Below, piece by piece: positions 9,276-18,104 of a stretch of DNA of 64,000 bases. The stretch comes from JAACFF01 sp963807975 (lineage in GTDB: Bacteria > Chloroflexota > Anaerolineae > Promineifilales > Promineifilaceae): positions 1,240,001 through 1,304,000 of the forward strand of contig CAWEDV010000001.1 in assembly GCA_963807975.1 (NCBI GenBank), in the 5' to 3' direction. The notes beneath the pieces were generated by a model. The model was not told where the DNA came from. It searched no databases and saw nothing but the letters and a program-made list of their open reading frames with translations. Each line of letters begins with the position of its first letter. Position 1 is the stretch's first letter. Position numbers and translations under genes: made by a program.

Positions 9276-9347
<72 letters not shown>

Positions 9348-9382
9348 GTACTCAGTTGCCTTGGAATCAATTCGAAGGCTTG

Positions 9383-9455
9383 TGCCAGGACCCAGACTTG
9401 AACTGGGGACACCTGCATTTTCAGTGCAGTGCTCTACCAACTGAGCTATCCCGGC
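9383..9455 (-). tRNA. tRNA-Phe (GAA)
   Basis: A 73-nt cloverleaf: acceptor GCCGGGA pairs with TCCTGGC (one G-T pair), the anticodon loop is CTGAAAA (GAA), and the D arm is GCTCAGTTGGTAGAGC. It is the first tRNA after the promoter at 9492-9520. Confidence 0.96.
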
Positions 9456-9491
9456 CAGGCAAAGACCAAGCACTTTGTTAAAGGTTTCGAG

Positions 9492-9520
9492 ATTCTATCT
9501 AAAGGAAAGCTAGCTGTCAA
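9492..9520 (-). promoter_or_regulatory. Promoter of the Phe-Gly-Cys tRNA operon
   Basis: Minus-strand TTGACA (9515-9520) and TAGAAT (9492-9497) are separated by 17 nt. It lies about 37 nt upstream of tRNA-Phe. Confidence 0.8.
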
Positions 9521-9524
9521 GCGC

Positions 9525-9553
9525 TTCACAGCTTAGGTTAAATGGGGTAGACT
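9525..9553 (+). promoter_or_regulatory. Putative promoter of the selenocysteine tRNA gene
   Basis: TTCACA (9525-9530) and TAGACT (9548-9553) are 17 nt apart, about 40 nt upstream of selC. Its -35 lies only 4 nt from the -35 of the divergent tRNA promoter, so the two are back to back. Confidence 0.6.
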
Positions 9554-9592
9554 TAACAGCGAGATCCACCTAGTTGAATGGTTCATAGGCAC

Positions 9593-9691
9593 GGGAGTGG
9601 TTGTGTCCCGGTGGGTGCCCTGGTCTTCAAAACCAGTGGCCGGTCGCGCGGAGCGAGCGGCGGTGGGTTCGACTCCCATCCACTCCCGCCA
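9593..9691 (+). tRNA. selC: tRNA-Sec (UCA), selenocysteine tRNA with encoded CCA
   Basis: The acceptor stem has 8 bp (GGGAGTGG with CCACTCCC), one more than normal tRNAs. The anticodon loop CTTCAAA gives UCA, which reads UGA. A long G/C-rich variable arm lies between the anticodon stem and the T arm (GGTGGGTTCGACTCCCATC). The 3' end is G followed by CCA in the DNA. All of these match bacterial selC. It implies SelA/SelB/SelD and selenoproteins elsewhere; none is seen in this window. It stands alone, divergent from the other tRNAs. Confidence 0.95.
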
Positions 9692-9694
9692 GAT

Positions 9695-9716
9695 CCATCA
9701 GGGCATGGGTTTTTTG
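9695..9716 (+). terminator. Weak terminator after selC
   Basis: A short stem CCAT/ATGG around CAGGGC is followed by a run of six T. The stem is only 4 bp, so the support is mainly the T run and its position right after tRNA-Sec. Confidence 0.4.
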
Positions 9717-9809
9717 TTGTTGATCCATAGTTTATTGATTTATCCAAGTTCAGTCTGGATGGGATTCTAGGCACCTCCCCAATAGATGCGTGGGGAGTCT
9801 TTCCACGGG

Positions 9810-11912
9810 CTAATCTGATATGGTTAGTTCGTAGGTAGCTCTTTCCAGAGTAGTTGGGGCGGTAGCGGCGATGATAAGGATCGAGGACTCCTGGGTTGGG
9901 CGCTCAAAGGTCAAGAAGAAATCGCCAGACGGATGCACGGGATAGTATTGAACCTGCGGACCGTCATCCCCAAAAGTAATGGTCTGCAGATGCCAGCTTT
10001 GAGGGATTCGAGGGGTAGCACGCACGAAGCCTTCAGCCAAGGCACTATCCACTATTTCTTCAGCACCATCGAAAAAGCCCAGTTCCTGGATACTGATGTT
10101 ATCCAAGGCCAGACCACCATAAGTCAAGATAGGATCGGTTACGTATTCAAAGCGCAGCAGGATTTCTTGGCCGGCATAGGTGCTCAGATCGATTGCATCA
10201 GCGATCCATTGGCGCTGGCGACCAGTATAGAATCGATCGGTCAGAGCAGACCCGGCGGGGTTGTCCAGTGGATCGAGACCCTGCATCTGTTCTGATACTA
10301 GCGGGGTCCAGGTTCGGCCGTCGTCGAGCGAAACTGATACATAAGCGAAATCGTAGCCCTGCTCGATATCGGTATAGATATCATAAGTCAACGTGGCCAT
10401 TTGAAGATCACTCAGATCTAATCTATATGTCAGCCGTGGATTGCTGTAGTTGGCGCGCTGGGCAAACCAATATCTATTCCCAGATATGGGTTTAATGCCC
10501 AGCAAGGACACGTCAGCAGCGCCAGCGAAATCTATGCCGCTTACGCCGGATGGGAGTTGATAAAAATCGGCCGCGTATTGGCTTACCTGTTCCTCGTAGG
10601 TATCGGGCAAGCTGGTGATCTCAGTCATGGCGGCTGTATTGAGGCCGCTGCTCTCAAACTGGAAGCGTTCTGGAGCCTGGGGATCATTGTGAATGGCGAG
10701 AGCAGCAATATAATCAAGCCACATTGAGTGGGCATCTCGTTCCAAGCCAGCAGATGCCGTGACATCATCTAGAGCCAGCAATCCAGGAAGGGGATTAGTA
10801 GCAAACTGGCGATAAAGGTCTTGCCCAAGTTGATCGTAGATGAAGCGGTTGAAGAGATAACCTTGACCGTAGTAAGGAGAAGTCCCTTCATCTGTCCAAC
10901 TGTTTAGCTGTTGATCCGGCTGTTCGAGAAACAGATTGCCGCGACGTACGCCTCCGCTGGGCAGGCCAGCCAATTCCGCGGAGAGGGTCGCCGAACCTTC
11001 CACTTCCCAATCGGCATCGGAATTGTCGTAGTTGTCCTCGATCATATGGCGGAATTCATGGGCCAAAACACCAAGGTAATAATCAGTACCAAAGCGCCGG
11101 GCGTTCATGACGAACATCTCACGCTCATTGGAACGAGGATCGATTTTCTCGGGTAAAAGGTCAGTAGAGTTGACCAAACCGGCGAGGGAGCATTGGTCGA
11201 CTGACTCCTCAGTGACGCCGCATAAGGCTTCCGGCGAGGCATGAACGATATGCAAACGCGGATCGCCATCAATGCCCGGATTGCGTTCCGAACCAAACTG
11301 GTTGACCACATTGACGTAGATCTCGTCAAAGATTTGGGTCACATGAGCCAGATCTTCAGGTTCAGGGGTGACGGAAACGGGTCCCAGGTCGAACCAGAAA
11401 TAGGCTTTATCGCTCACGGCAAAGAGTTCCGCCTCTATTTCGCTGACAGTGTTGTCAACCACATTTAGGATGGTGAAAGTTTCCTGCGCTCCGACGGACA
11501 GAGGTTCGGTCCGTATAGGAGGATGGGTAATTGTTGTATCTTGCACACCGCGATAGGCGACTGCCAGGCGTAGATCGTCACGTTCTGGGGGAACCAAAGC
11601 GGCCAACTCGACGGCGACTGCTTCTGCCGGGGAGAGGTTGGCGGTCATGGGCTGAGTGGATTTTGATGGATCAGCAGTTGGTAGGGCTTGTTCTGATGTG
11701 GAAGACGGGGTCTGCTCGGCGGTGGCTATGGGCGCGGAGGGCACGGCCGTTTCTGTTGGTACAGGACTGGCTGAGCTGATACTGGATTGCTCAGGAACGG
11801 CGGTCAGCGCAACAGTTGGCGAGGATAAGTCTACTTCTTCTACGGGCAAACGCTGCGAGCAAGCCGTGAAAACTAGAATATTGATGATGAATAGGATCTT
11901 TAATCGATACAT
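9810..11912 (-). CDS. Lipoprotein zinc metallopeptidase, immune-inhibitor-A/M6-like
   Basis: This 700-aa exported peptidase has a lipoprotein signal peptide (hydrophobic run then FTAC, Cys at about residue 17) and a Ser/Thr/Pro-rich linker to about residue 90. The catalytic domain has HEFRH at 285-289 with a downstream WEVEGSATLSAE stretch holding the likely third ligand. The C-terminal half has a jelly-roll module typical of immune inhibitor A-like proteins (YVSVSLDDGRTW, ending LALDNISI). It probably degrades external protein at the cell surface. It reads away from the divergent membrane-protein gene, with a 249-nt shared upstream region. Its 3' end faces selC. Confidence 0.8.
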   Translation of the reverse strand: MYRLKILFIINILVFTACSQRLPVEEVDLSSPTVALTAVPEQSSISSASPVPTETAVPSAPIATAEQTPSSTSEQALPTADPSKSTQPMTANLSPAEAVAVELAALVPPERDDLRLAVAYRGVQDTTITHPPIRTEPLSVGAQETFTILNVVDNTVSEIEAELFAVSDKAYFWFDLGPVSVTPEPEDLAHVTQIFDEIYVNVVNQFGSERNPGIDGDPRLHIVHASPEALCGVTEESVDQCSLAGLVNSTDLLPEKIDPRSNEREMFVMNARRFGTDYYLGVLAHEFRHMIEDNYDNSDADWEVEGSATLSAELAGLPSGGVRRGNLFLEQPDQQLNSWTDEGTSPYYGQGYLFNRFIYDQLGQDLYRQFATNPLPGLLALDDVTASAGLERDAHSMWLDYIAALAIHNDPQAPERFQFESSGLNTAAMTEITSLPDTYEEQVSQYAADFYQLPSGVSGIDFAGAADVSLLGIKPISGNRYWFAQRANYSNPRLTYRLDLSDLQMATLTYDIYTDIEQGYDFAYVSVSLDDGRTWTPLVSEQMQGLDPLDNPAGSALTDRFYTGRQRQWIADAIDLSTYAGQEILLRFEYVTDPILTYGGLALDNISIQELGFFDGAEEIVDSALAEGFVRATPRIPQSWHLQTITFGDDGPQVQYYPVHPSGDFFLTFERPTQESSILIIAATAPTTLERATYELTISD

Positions 11913-12161
11913 TGTTTCTCTAGAATCTTGGGCATTCCTGGAATTCTACGCAACGCTGAGGTATTTGTAGACGCTATGTAGAAATGGCCAAGCATATGCC
12001 GTGGTTACTATGCACAATCTGTACGTAATAGGCAAGCAGGCAGTGTTGAGAAATGGAGCCATCTTATGATGCTCTTAGCTCGCTGGTAGATCACACACTG
12101 CCCCGTTAGAATAGGACTTGGCCTCATACCCGGTGACCAGTCTCATTGGATAGGATCGTTT

Positions 12162-12890
12162 ATGGATAATATCAACCCCGTCAAAAGAATATTCTACCGT
12201 TATCAAGGCATTATGTATTGGCTAATCCATTGGACGGATACGCATAAGATCATTGGTATCAGCGCCAGCAGCTTCGTGCGCCTATTTTCACTGGTGATGC
12301 CGGTGCTGGCTTGGATTCAGGGCTGGGGTGGACCTGCACTCGGTGCGGCTCTAGTGTTCTTTGTGTGGGTACAGTTCAGTTATTGGCGCGGACGGCGCAC
12401 GGGTTATTATCGCTTTGTTGGCGAAGATATGGACCTGCTGTCAACCGATAATATCCAACCCATCGGGAAAAATCAGCACCTCAAGGTATGTGCCTCGGGC
12501 GTCTTCAGTTTAAAAGATTGGGAGAGCAATGTCGTACTGCGACCGGCCGAGTATTGGCAGGTGCCGCTAGGCGACCATGCTTTTATGGTGGAGCATGTTC
12601 ATGGTCGCTATCTTTACCAGTTCATCAGCGCGAAGTTGATGCAGAATCTGCAGAAGGGATGGCTGCTCTTTGGAACGAAGCCCCGCCCTGCTCTATCAAT
12701 TTCTTTTCTGTCGACTTGGGGTCCAGAATTTAATGATGACGACTTCAGTTTTAGGCGCAAGGATAAGAACAAACCTTTTGAGAAGCAGCGTATAATTTAC
12801 CTTTCATTCGATGACAAGGAAACTGAGGAAGCTGTCTGGCAGAATCTACTGTACGATGCGAGAAGAGTGCGCACAGAGGCCACTTCATAA
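12162..12890 (+). CDS. Hypothetical membrane protein
   Basis: A 242-aa protein that I do not recognise. Two hydrophobic segments (about residues 37-55 and 58-72) form a hairpin, followed by a soluble C-terminal domain of about 165 residues rich in aromatic residues (GYYRFVGEDMDLL, EYWQVPLGDHAFMVEHVHGRYLYQF) and ending in a charged tail. No catalytic motif is visible. The start ATG has AGGAT 6 nt upstream. The FHA gene follows after 170 nt with its own promoter, so the two need not be co-transcribed. Confidence 0.75.
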   Translation: MDNINPVKRIFYRYQGIMYWLIHWTDTHKIIGISASSFVRLFSLVMPVLAWIQGWGGPALGAALVFFVWVQFSYWRGRRTGYYRFVGEDMDLLSTDNIQPIGKNQHLKVCASGVFSLKDWESNVVLRPAEYWQVPLGDHAFMVEHVHGRYLYQFISAKLMQNLQKGWLLFGTKPRPALSISFLSTWGPEFNDDDFSFRRKDKNKPFEKQRIIYLSFDDKETEEAVWQNLLYDARRVRTEATS

Positions 12891-12951
12891 AGCAAGAGCA
12901 TTCAGGTCAAAATGCTGCTGATTTGATGCCCAATCAGCCTGGTTACAGTGA

Positions 12952-12980
12952 TTGACAGAACAATACCTTGTTCCTATACT
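12952..12980 (+). promoter_or_regulatory. Sigma70-type promoter of the FHA protein gene
   Basis: TTGACA (12952-12957) and TATACT (12975-12980) are 17 nt apart. The start codon used by the FHA gene is 80 nt further on. Confidence 0.8.
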
Positions 12981-13060
12981 CTGCGCACTATTTCAGATTG
13001 GGCAGAGGCAGGATAGAGCCTGTTCGCTGCCGGTCAAGCCATATAGACAGGAGCAGGTGC

Positions 13061-13726
13061 ATGAATGATGTACCAGCACGCCTCATAGTCAAGCGTGGCC
13101 CCAATCAAGAACAAACATTTAGCCTGCCATCGGACGAGGTTACGATTGGACGAAGCTCGACCAATGTCGTGGCCATTCCGGATCCGGAGGTTTCACGCCG
13201 GCATGCGTGCATCCGCATGGAACGCAGCAATTATGTCGTCGAGGATTGGGCGAGCACGAATGGGACATTTGTAAACGGGAAGCGGATCAGCGGCCCGGCG
13301 ACTCTCTACAATGGGGATGAGATCAGACTGGGCGAGACTATCGTGCTGCAGTTTACGGTCGATGATGCCCGATTCCAACGCGCAGATTGGGGGCAGCAGG
13401 TGGTTTCGACCGATGCGGAGACTATTGTCGAGGCTGAAGCAATAAACTGGTCGGCTGCGGCTGAACCGGCATCGCCAGTCGAGGATGAAGTGAAAGAACT
13501 GCCACAAGCTGCGGCAGCTTTTCCAGAACCAATTGGAAGACGCGGTAGAGCCCGGCGTTGGGTCTTGGGTTGTGGCTGTCTCTTTATAGTGCTCATATTT
13601 TTGTGCATGGCCACGATTTTCTTTCTGGATGCATACCAGCAAGGACGGCTGCTTTATTGTGGGCCGTTGCGACCGTTTTTTGAGATTTTATTGGGACCAT
13701 TCGGCTTCGCTCCTATTTGTCCATAG
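13061..13726 (+). CDS. FHA-domain protein with C-terminal membrane anchor
   Basis: A 221-aa protein. Residues about 5-100 form a forkhead-associated domain, which binds phosphothreonine peptides: GRSS (27-30), SRRH (about 45-48) and STNGTFVNG (about 65-73) are the canonical motifs. A low-complexity acidic linker follows, then one transmembrane segment (LFIVLIFLCMATIFFL) and a short outside tail. It is likely a signalling adaptor for Ser/Thr kinases, none of which lies in the window. The start ATG has AGGAG 7 nt upstream; an open frame further 5' contains the promoter and is not coding. The MEMO-like gene follows after 9 nt. Confidence 0.88.
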   Translation: MNDVPARLIVKRGPNQEQTFSLPSDEVTIGRSSTNVVAIPDPEVSRRHACIRMERSNYVVEDWASTNGTFVNGKRISGPATLYNGDEIRLGETIVLQFTVDDARFQRADWGQQVVSTDAETIVEAEAINWSAAAEPASPVEDEVKELPQAAAAFPEPIGRRGRARRWVLGCGCLFIVLIFLCMATIFFLDAYQQGRLLYCGPLRPFFEILLGPFGFAPICP

Positions 13727-13735
13727 GCCTTGAGG

Positions 13736-14962
13736 ATGATGGAACATAAACCTAAGCTCCGCCCTCTCGACTTCCAACCTGTTTATTACCAAGGTCAGCA
13801 AATGTGGTATTTGCGCGATCCTTTGAACTTAACGGATCAGCAGCTTGTTTTCCCACCAGCAATGACGCCACTACTGGCGCTGCTGGATGGGGAGCATTCG
13901 GCGCAGCAAATACACGCTGGGTTCTGCAATCAGTTGGGCGAAGCAATCGACTTTAAGATCACTGCCGCGGCCTTGTCCCGTTTAGATGAAGCTTGTTTGT
14001 TGGAGAATGCGCGTTCAAGACAGGCAGCGGCACAGATTTTAGCTGAATATCGCGCCCAACCATACCGGAAACCGGCGTTGGCCGGTTACGGATACCCAGA
14101 CGAAGCGCAGGAACTCACAGCTTATCTAGAGGGCTACAGACAGACCCGGAATGGTGATGGCGGCAGTAAGTGGCAGGGACGGGGGATTGTATCGCCACAT
14201 ATCGACTATGAGCGCGGGGGAGAAGTGTACGCGGAGGTATGGAACCAGGCGGCAAATGGGATAATTGACGCAGAGTTGGTTTTAATTTTTGGCACGGATC
14301 ACAATGGGGGACCGGGCACCATTACCTTAACTAAACTACCCTATACCACCCCTTATGGCGTCCTTGAGACTGATCTGGAGCTGATATCAAAGCTGGAGAA
14401 GGCCATTGGAACAGAGGCTGCCTATGAAGAGGAACTGCACCACCGGCAGGAGCACTCCATTGAGCTTTCAGCGGTCTGGTTGGATCACATCGTGCGCCGA
14501 GAAGATAAGACTCCGCCACCGATGGTGCCTATCCTGATTGGTTCTTTTCATCATTTCGTCGTCAATGGTATGCATCCAAGAGATGATGCGCGGCTGACAG
14601 CTTTCCTGGAAACGCTGCGGCAGGAAACGGCGGGGAAACGAGTTGTGGCCGTCGCTTCTGTGGATCTTGCGCACGTTGGCCCCAACTTCGGGGATGCCTT
14701 TAATATGGATTTGCAGCGCAGAAAAGATCTTAAGCTGCAAGATGAGCTGTTGATGGCAGCGGCAACAGCTGGTGATGCAGAGAGATGGTATGAACGTATT
14801 GCCAATGTGAAAGATCGCAATCGCATATGCGGCTTTGCGCCTACTTATGTCATGCTGCGTTATTTGGAAGCTAGCAGTGGACGAAAGGTTGCCTACGAGC
14901 AGTGTGCGGCTGATGCAATGGATAACTCACTGGTATCCATCTGCGGGCTGTTGTTGGATTAG
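13736..14962 (+). CDS. MEMO-like (AmmeMemoRadiSam protein B) family protein
   Basis: A protein of about 408 aa. The C-terminal 270 residues form a MEMO-type domain, structurally related to class III ring-opening dioxygenases: VSPHIDYERGG, IFGTDHNGG, RQEHSIELS and VASVDLAHVG give the metal-site His/Asp pattern. The N-terminal 130 residues are a helical extension that may be a winged-helix-type module. In many bacteria MEMO, AMMECR1 and a radical SAM protein are encoded together, but neither partner is adjacent here. The start is one of two adjacent ATGs just after the FHA stop, so translation is probably coupled. Confidence 0.8.
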   Translation: MMEHKPKLRPLDFQPVYYQGQQMWYLRDPLNLTDQQLVFPPAMTPLLALLDGEHSAQQIHAGFCNQLGEAIDFKITAAALSRLDEACLLENARSRQAAAQILAEYRAQPYRKPALAGYGYPDEAQELTAYLEGYRQTRNGDGGSKWQGRGIVSPHIDYERGGEVYAEVWNQAANGIIDAELVLIFGTDHNGGPGTITLTKLPYTTPYGVLETDLELISKLEKAIGTEAAYEEELHHRQEHSIELSAVWLDHIVRREDKTPPPMVPILIGSFHHFVVNGMHPRDDARLTAFLETLRQETAGKRVVAVASVDLAHVGPNFGDAFNMDLQRRKDLKLQDELLMAAATAGDAERWYERIANVKDRNRICGFAPTYVMLRYLEASSGRKVAYEQCAADAMDNSLVSICGLLLD

Positions 14963-15088
14963 CTAGGACCTATTTTCCTCTTTACAGATTTGTCAATCAA
15001 ATATTGGAAAAGAGTGTCATCGGTGTTGAACCGCTTGCTGACGCCCACCTGCCGACGGAACACGCTTGCGCTGGAAACGGCAAACCCT

Positions 15089-15124
15089 GGTAAAACCAAT
15101 GAGGCCGGACGGGCGTCCGGCCTC
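15089..15124 (-). terminator. Strong hairpin between convergent genes
   Basis: GAGGCCGGAC and GTCCGGCCTC form a perfect 10-bp stem with a 4-nt loop. On the minus strand it is followed by ATTGGTTTTACC, a weak T tract. It most likely ends the carbamoyltransferase operon and may stop plus-strand transcription as well. The rest of 14963-15209 shows no gene. Confidence 0.6.
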
Positions 15125-15209
15125 AACAGTTAAGGATTTATCGTTTTCTGGGAATTCAAACGGCCGTGTTTCTTCCGACGTTATCGGTCGGATTCCGAGA
15201 AATTGATTG

Positions 15210-16706
15210 CTATCCTTCTTCTTCCAATTTGACCAGCAGACCAACTCGTTCGTTGAATGAATCAATCAAAGCGTCTAGTTCATCAACATGACCATGAATG
15301 TCGGTCCAGTAGTTGGGATCGTACCATTGGTCCTGAATCTCTTCGTAGGTTTTACCCTGCTGTTCAATCCAGGTGAAGTACTTGAGATTGTGGACGCGTT
15401 TGCGATCAGCGTAGGTGAGTTCCTGCATATTATCGGTGGACTCGCCCATCAAGTATTGATGGAAGACACCAGAGGCATCAAGCTCTGTGAAAACGCCTTC
15501 TTCCTCGGTCAGTTCGACCAGGCGACTCAAGTACATTTCCATGGAATCAGTGGCGACGGTGATGATGACATCGTCTCCGGTCATCTCGTAGTACTTGGCC
15601 GTTTTGATGGCAGCCAAGACATTGGCAATGCTAGAGATGCCCAAGAGCGGCAGGTCGGCAACGAGGCCGGCATCTACGCCTTGGCTCTTCAGGAATTCTT
15701 GTCCAACCGCTTCATTGAAGAGACGAATCAAGCCCATGGGACCAAAATCGTCGATGGCGGTGACAATGTCGGTATTGCCCACATTGTGAATCCAGGGCAC
15801 GTGTTTGTCACCGATACCTTCGATGCGGTGGGCGCCAAAGCCATTGACGAGCAGCGTTGGGCACTGCAGCGCTTCGCTGGCCACAACTTTGCTGAGCGGG
15901 AACTGCTCTTTCATATAATCGCCGCAAGCGATGGTACCGCCGGAGCCGGTGTTGGAGACGGTGGCGCGGAAGCGATCACCCTCTTCCATAACCTCATCTA
16001 AGACTTGCATCATGGCCCGGCCCGTTACTTCGTAGTGCCAGAGATAGTTGCCGAACTCTTCGAACTGGTTGAAGATGACCAGATCTTCACCGGACTCGCG
16101 CAGTTCCCAGCATTTGTCGAAGATTTCCTTGACATTGCTTTCGGAACCAGGCGTCTTGATGGTCTCACCGGCGACGTTGGCCAACCAGTCGAAACGTTCC
16201 TGGCTCATGCCTTCGGGCAGGATAGCTATGGATTCGCAAGCAAGGAGATTGGAATCATAGGCGCCACCACGGCAGTAGTTGCCAGTGGAGGGCCAAACCG
16301 CTTTCTGGGTGGTGGGGTCGAATTGACCCGTCACCAGGCGGGGGACGAGACAGCCAAAGGCGGCGCCAACTTTGTGCGCACCTGTGGGGAACCATTTACC
16401 CAAAATGACAACGATTTTAGCATCAACGCCGGTCAGCTCTTTAGGAAGGACCATGTAGTTGACGCCACCAAATTTGCCGCCACTTTCCTTTGGCTCATTG
16501 TGCCAGGTGATGCGAAAGAGATTCAGAGGATTGAGATCCCACAAGCCCACATCTTCTAACTTGTCTTTGATTGCGTCGGGAATCAGACTGGGGTCGATCA
16601 TCTGCTTAAATGTGGGGATGATAATGTTCTGTTCGCGGGCACGTTCGATGGCTCGTTCCAATTTGGCCTCGTCGTGAATGGTTAAGTCAATTAAATCGCT
16701 CATCAT
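15210..16706 (-). CDS. Fold-type-II PLP-dependent enzyme of uncharacterised function
   Basis: A 498-aa protein. The PLP lysine is expected in WFPTGAHKVGAAF (about residues 106-118), and a phosphate-binding glycine loop is seen in SNTGSGGTIACGD. The sequence resembles the tryptophan-synthase-beta/diaminopropionate-lyase branch of fold type II, but it is longer and has its own conserved stretch (STGNYCRGGAYDSN). I recall similar proteins next to YgeW-type carbamoyltransferases in Clostridia, where no function is established. As the last gene of this operon it may eliminate ammonia or another group from the amino acid released upstream. Two adjacent ATGs (16706, 16703) follow AAGGA. Confidence 0.75.
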   Translation of the reverse strand: MMSDLIDLTIHDEAKLERAIERAREQNIIIPTFKQMIDPSLIPDAIKDKLEDVGLWDLNPLNLFRITWHNEPKESGGKFGGVNYMVLPKELTGVDAKIVVILGKWFPTGAHKVGAAFGCLVPRLVTGQFDPTTQKAVWPSTGNYCRGGAYDSNLLACESIAILPEGMSQERFDWLANVAGETIKTPGSESNVKEIFDKCWELRESGEDLVIFNQFEEFGNYLWHYEVTGRAMMQVLDEVMEEGDRFRATVSNTGSGGTIACGDYMKEQFPLSKVVASEALQCPTLLVNGFGAHRIEGIGDKHVPWIHNVGNTDIVTAIDDFGPMGLIRLFNEAVGQEFLKSQGVDAGLVADLPLLGISSIANVLAAIKTAKYYEMTGDDVIITVATDSMEMYLSRLVELTEEEGVFTELDASGVFHQYLMGESTDNMQELTYADRKRVHNLKYFTWIEQQGKTYEEIQDQWYDPNYWTDIHGHVDELDALIDSFNERVGLLVKLEEEG

Positions 16707-16752
16707 GTTTTTCCTTAAGGTTTATCAATAAACCTCTGAGATCAGGAAGACC

Positions 16753-18009
16753 TCAAAGGTTGGACATTACTTTTTTCAAATCTTCCAAATTAGGCGCTAC
16801 GCGATTGGGCGTGGTGCCAACGAGTTCAACTGATTTCATGGCGCCAGCCACATCTTTGAGGCCATTGCCGGTGTTGAGGACGACTATGCGATCGTCAGCT
16901 GAGACGAGACCATCTGCAACGGCTTTCTCCAGCCCTGCGTAGGCAGCCGCGCCTGCCGGTTCAGCAAAAACACCGGTGCCCCGGGCCAGGACCGGGATTG
17001 CCTTTAATATCTTGTTGTCAGTGACACAGACATAGGCACCATTGGTTTCGTTGACGGCAGCCAAAGCCTTTATCCTGTCTCTCGGCAGTCCGGCACTGAT
17101 GCTGTCCGCGGCGGTGATGCCAGAGACGGGGGCTTTGGTGAGCACGTCTTCGCCATCACGCCATGCTTCGTACATGAAGGCGCTGCCTTCGGCTTGCACA
17201 CCGTAAATTCGCGGCATCGTGTCAATCCAGCCCAAGGACAACAGATCTTTTAAACCTTTGTGCAGGCCACCGATGATGCAGCCATCCCCAACACTGACGA
17301 AGATGGCGTCAGGCGCGTTCCAATCGAGCTGCTCGCAAATTTCGTAGGCGGCTGTTTTCTTGCCTTCGGTCATGTAGGGATTGTAGGCGGTATTTCGATT
17401 GTACCAGCCGTATTCGGCCGCTGCTTCCAAGCAAAGCTCGAAGGCATCATCGTAGGTGCCTTTGACAAGCATGACTGTGGAACCATAAACCAGGAGCTGA
17501 GCGATTTTGGCCGGGGGAGCAGCCTCAGGGACAAAGATGACATTGGGTTGTTCCATGCTGGCAGAGATGCCGCTTAGGGCAGCAGCGGCGTTACCAGTGC
17601 TGGCGGTGGTGATGATTTCAGCTCCTTTCTCGCGCGCTTTAACAACGGCGATGGCGCTGGCACGATCTTTGAAGGAGGCGGTGGGCAAACGGCCGTCATC
17701 CTTGACCCAGACATGGTTCAGGCCTAAGCCAGCAGCCAGGCGAGGGGCATGATAAAGCGGGGTCCACCCTATGGAAAGCGGCGGCAGTTCAGCGTCTGCT
17801 TCAATGGGCAAAAGCGGCTTGTAACGCCAAATAGTGTAGTCTTCGTTTTGGGCAAGACTTTCTGGGCTGATACGCGACCCAATGAGATCGTAATCATAGC
17901 GAACATCAACGATTCCGTCGTTGCCATGGTCGGGGCAAATATACTCAATTTCGTCTGTGGCATATTCTTTACCACAGATCAGACATTTCAGATGTTTTAC
18001 GTGATCCAT
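16753..18009 (-). CDS. Threonine-synthase-like PLP-dependent enzyme
   Basis: A 418-aa fold-type-II PLP enzyme. An N-terminal zinc-ribbon-like segment (CLICGKEY, then YICPDHG) precedes the catalytic domain. The PLP lysine is in PTASFKDRAS, the phosphate loop is VSVGDGCIIGG, and TASTGNAAAAL binds the cofactor ring. Threonine synthase converts O-phosphohomoserine to threonine, but in this catabolic context a lyase or ammonia-lyase role on a diamino or hydroxy amino acid is equally possible. The ATG at 18007-18009 has AGGA 8 nt upstream. The neighbours are carbamate kinase upstream and the other PLP enzyme downstream. Confidence 0.78.
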   Translation of the reverse strand: MDHVKHLKCLICGKEYATDEIEYICPDHGNDGIVDVRYDYDLIGSRISPESLAQNEDYTIWRYKPLLPIEADAELPPLSIGWTPLYHAPRLAAGLGLNHVWVKDDGRLPTASFKDRASAIAVVKAREKGAEIITTASTGNAAAALSGISASMEQPNVIFVPEAAPPAKIAQLLVYGSTVMLVKGTYDDAFELCLEAAAEYGWYNRNTAYNPYMTEGKKTAAYEICEQLDWNAPDAIFVSVGDGCIIGGLHKGLKDLLSLGWIDTMPRIYGVQAEGSAFMYEAWRDGEDVLTKAPVSGITAADSISAGLPRDRIKALAAVNETNGAYVCVTDNKILKAIPVLARGTGVFAEPAGAAAYAGLEKAVADGLVSADDRIVVLNTGNGLKDVAGAMKSVELVGTTPNRVAPNLEDLKKVMSNL

Positions 18010-18104
18010 AATCACTGTCCTAGAAAACGGGTTTTTCCAAATAACCCGGTTTCGTATATAAACCGGCAGTGGGAGCGGAAAGATCTGCCAGGTTTTCGAT
18101 AAGG

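Noticed and set aside
15288..16559. Long plus-strand frames opposite the PLP enzyme gene
   Set aside because: The minus-strand protein shows clear PLP-enzyme motifs; the opposite frames give no recognisable sequence and no ribosome-binding sites.
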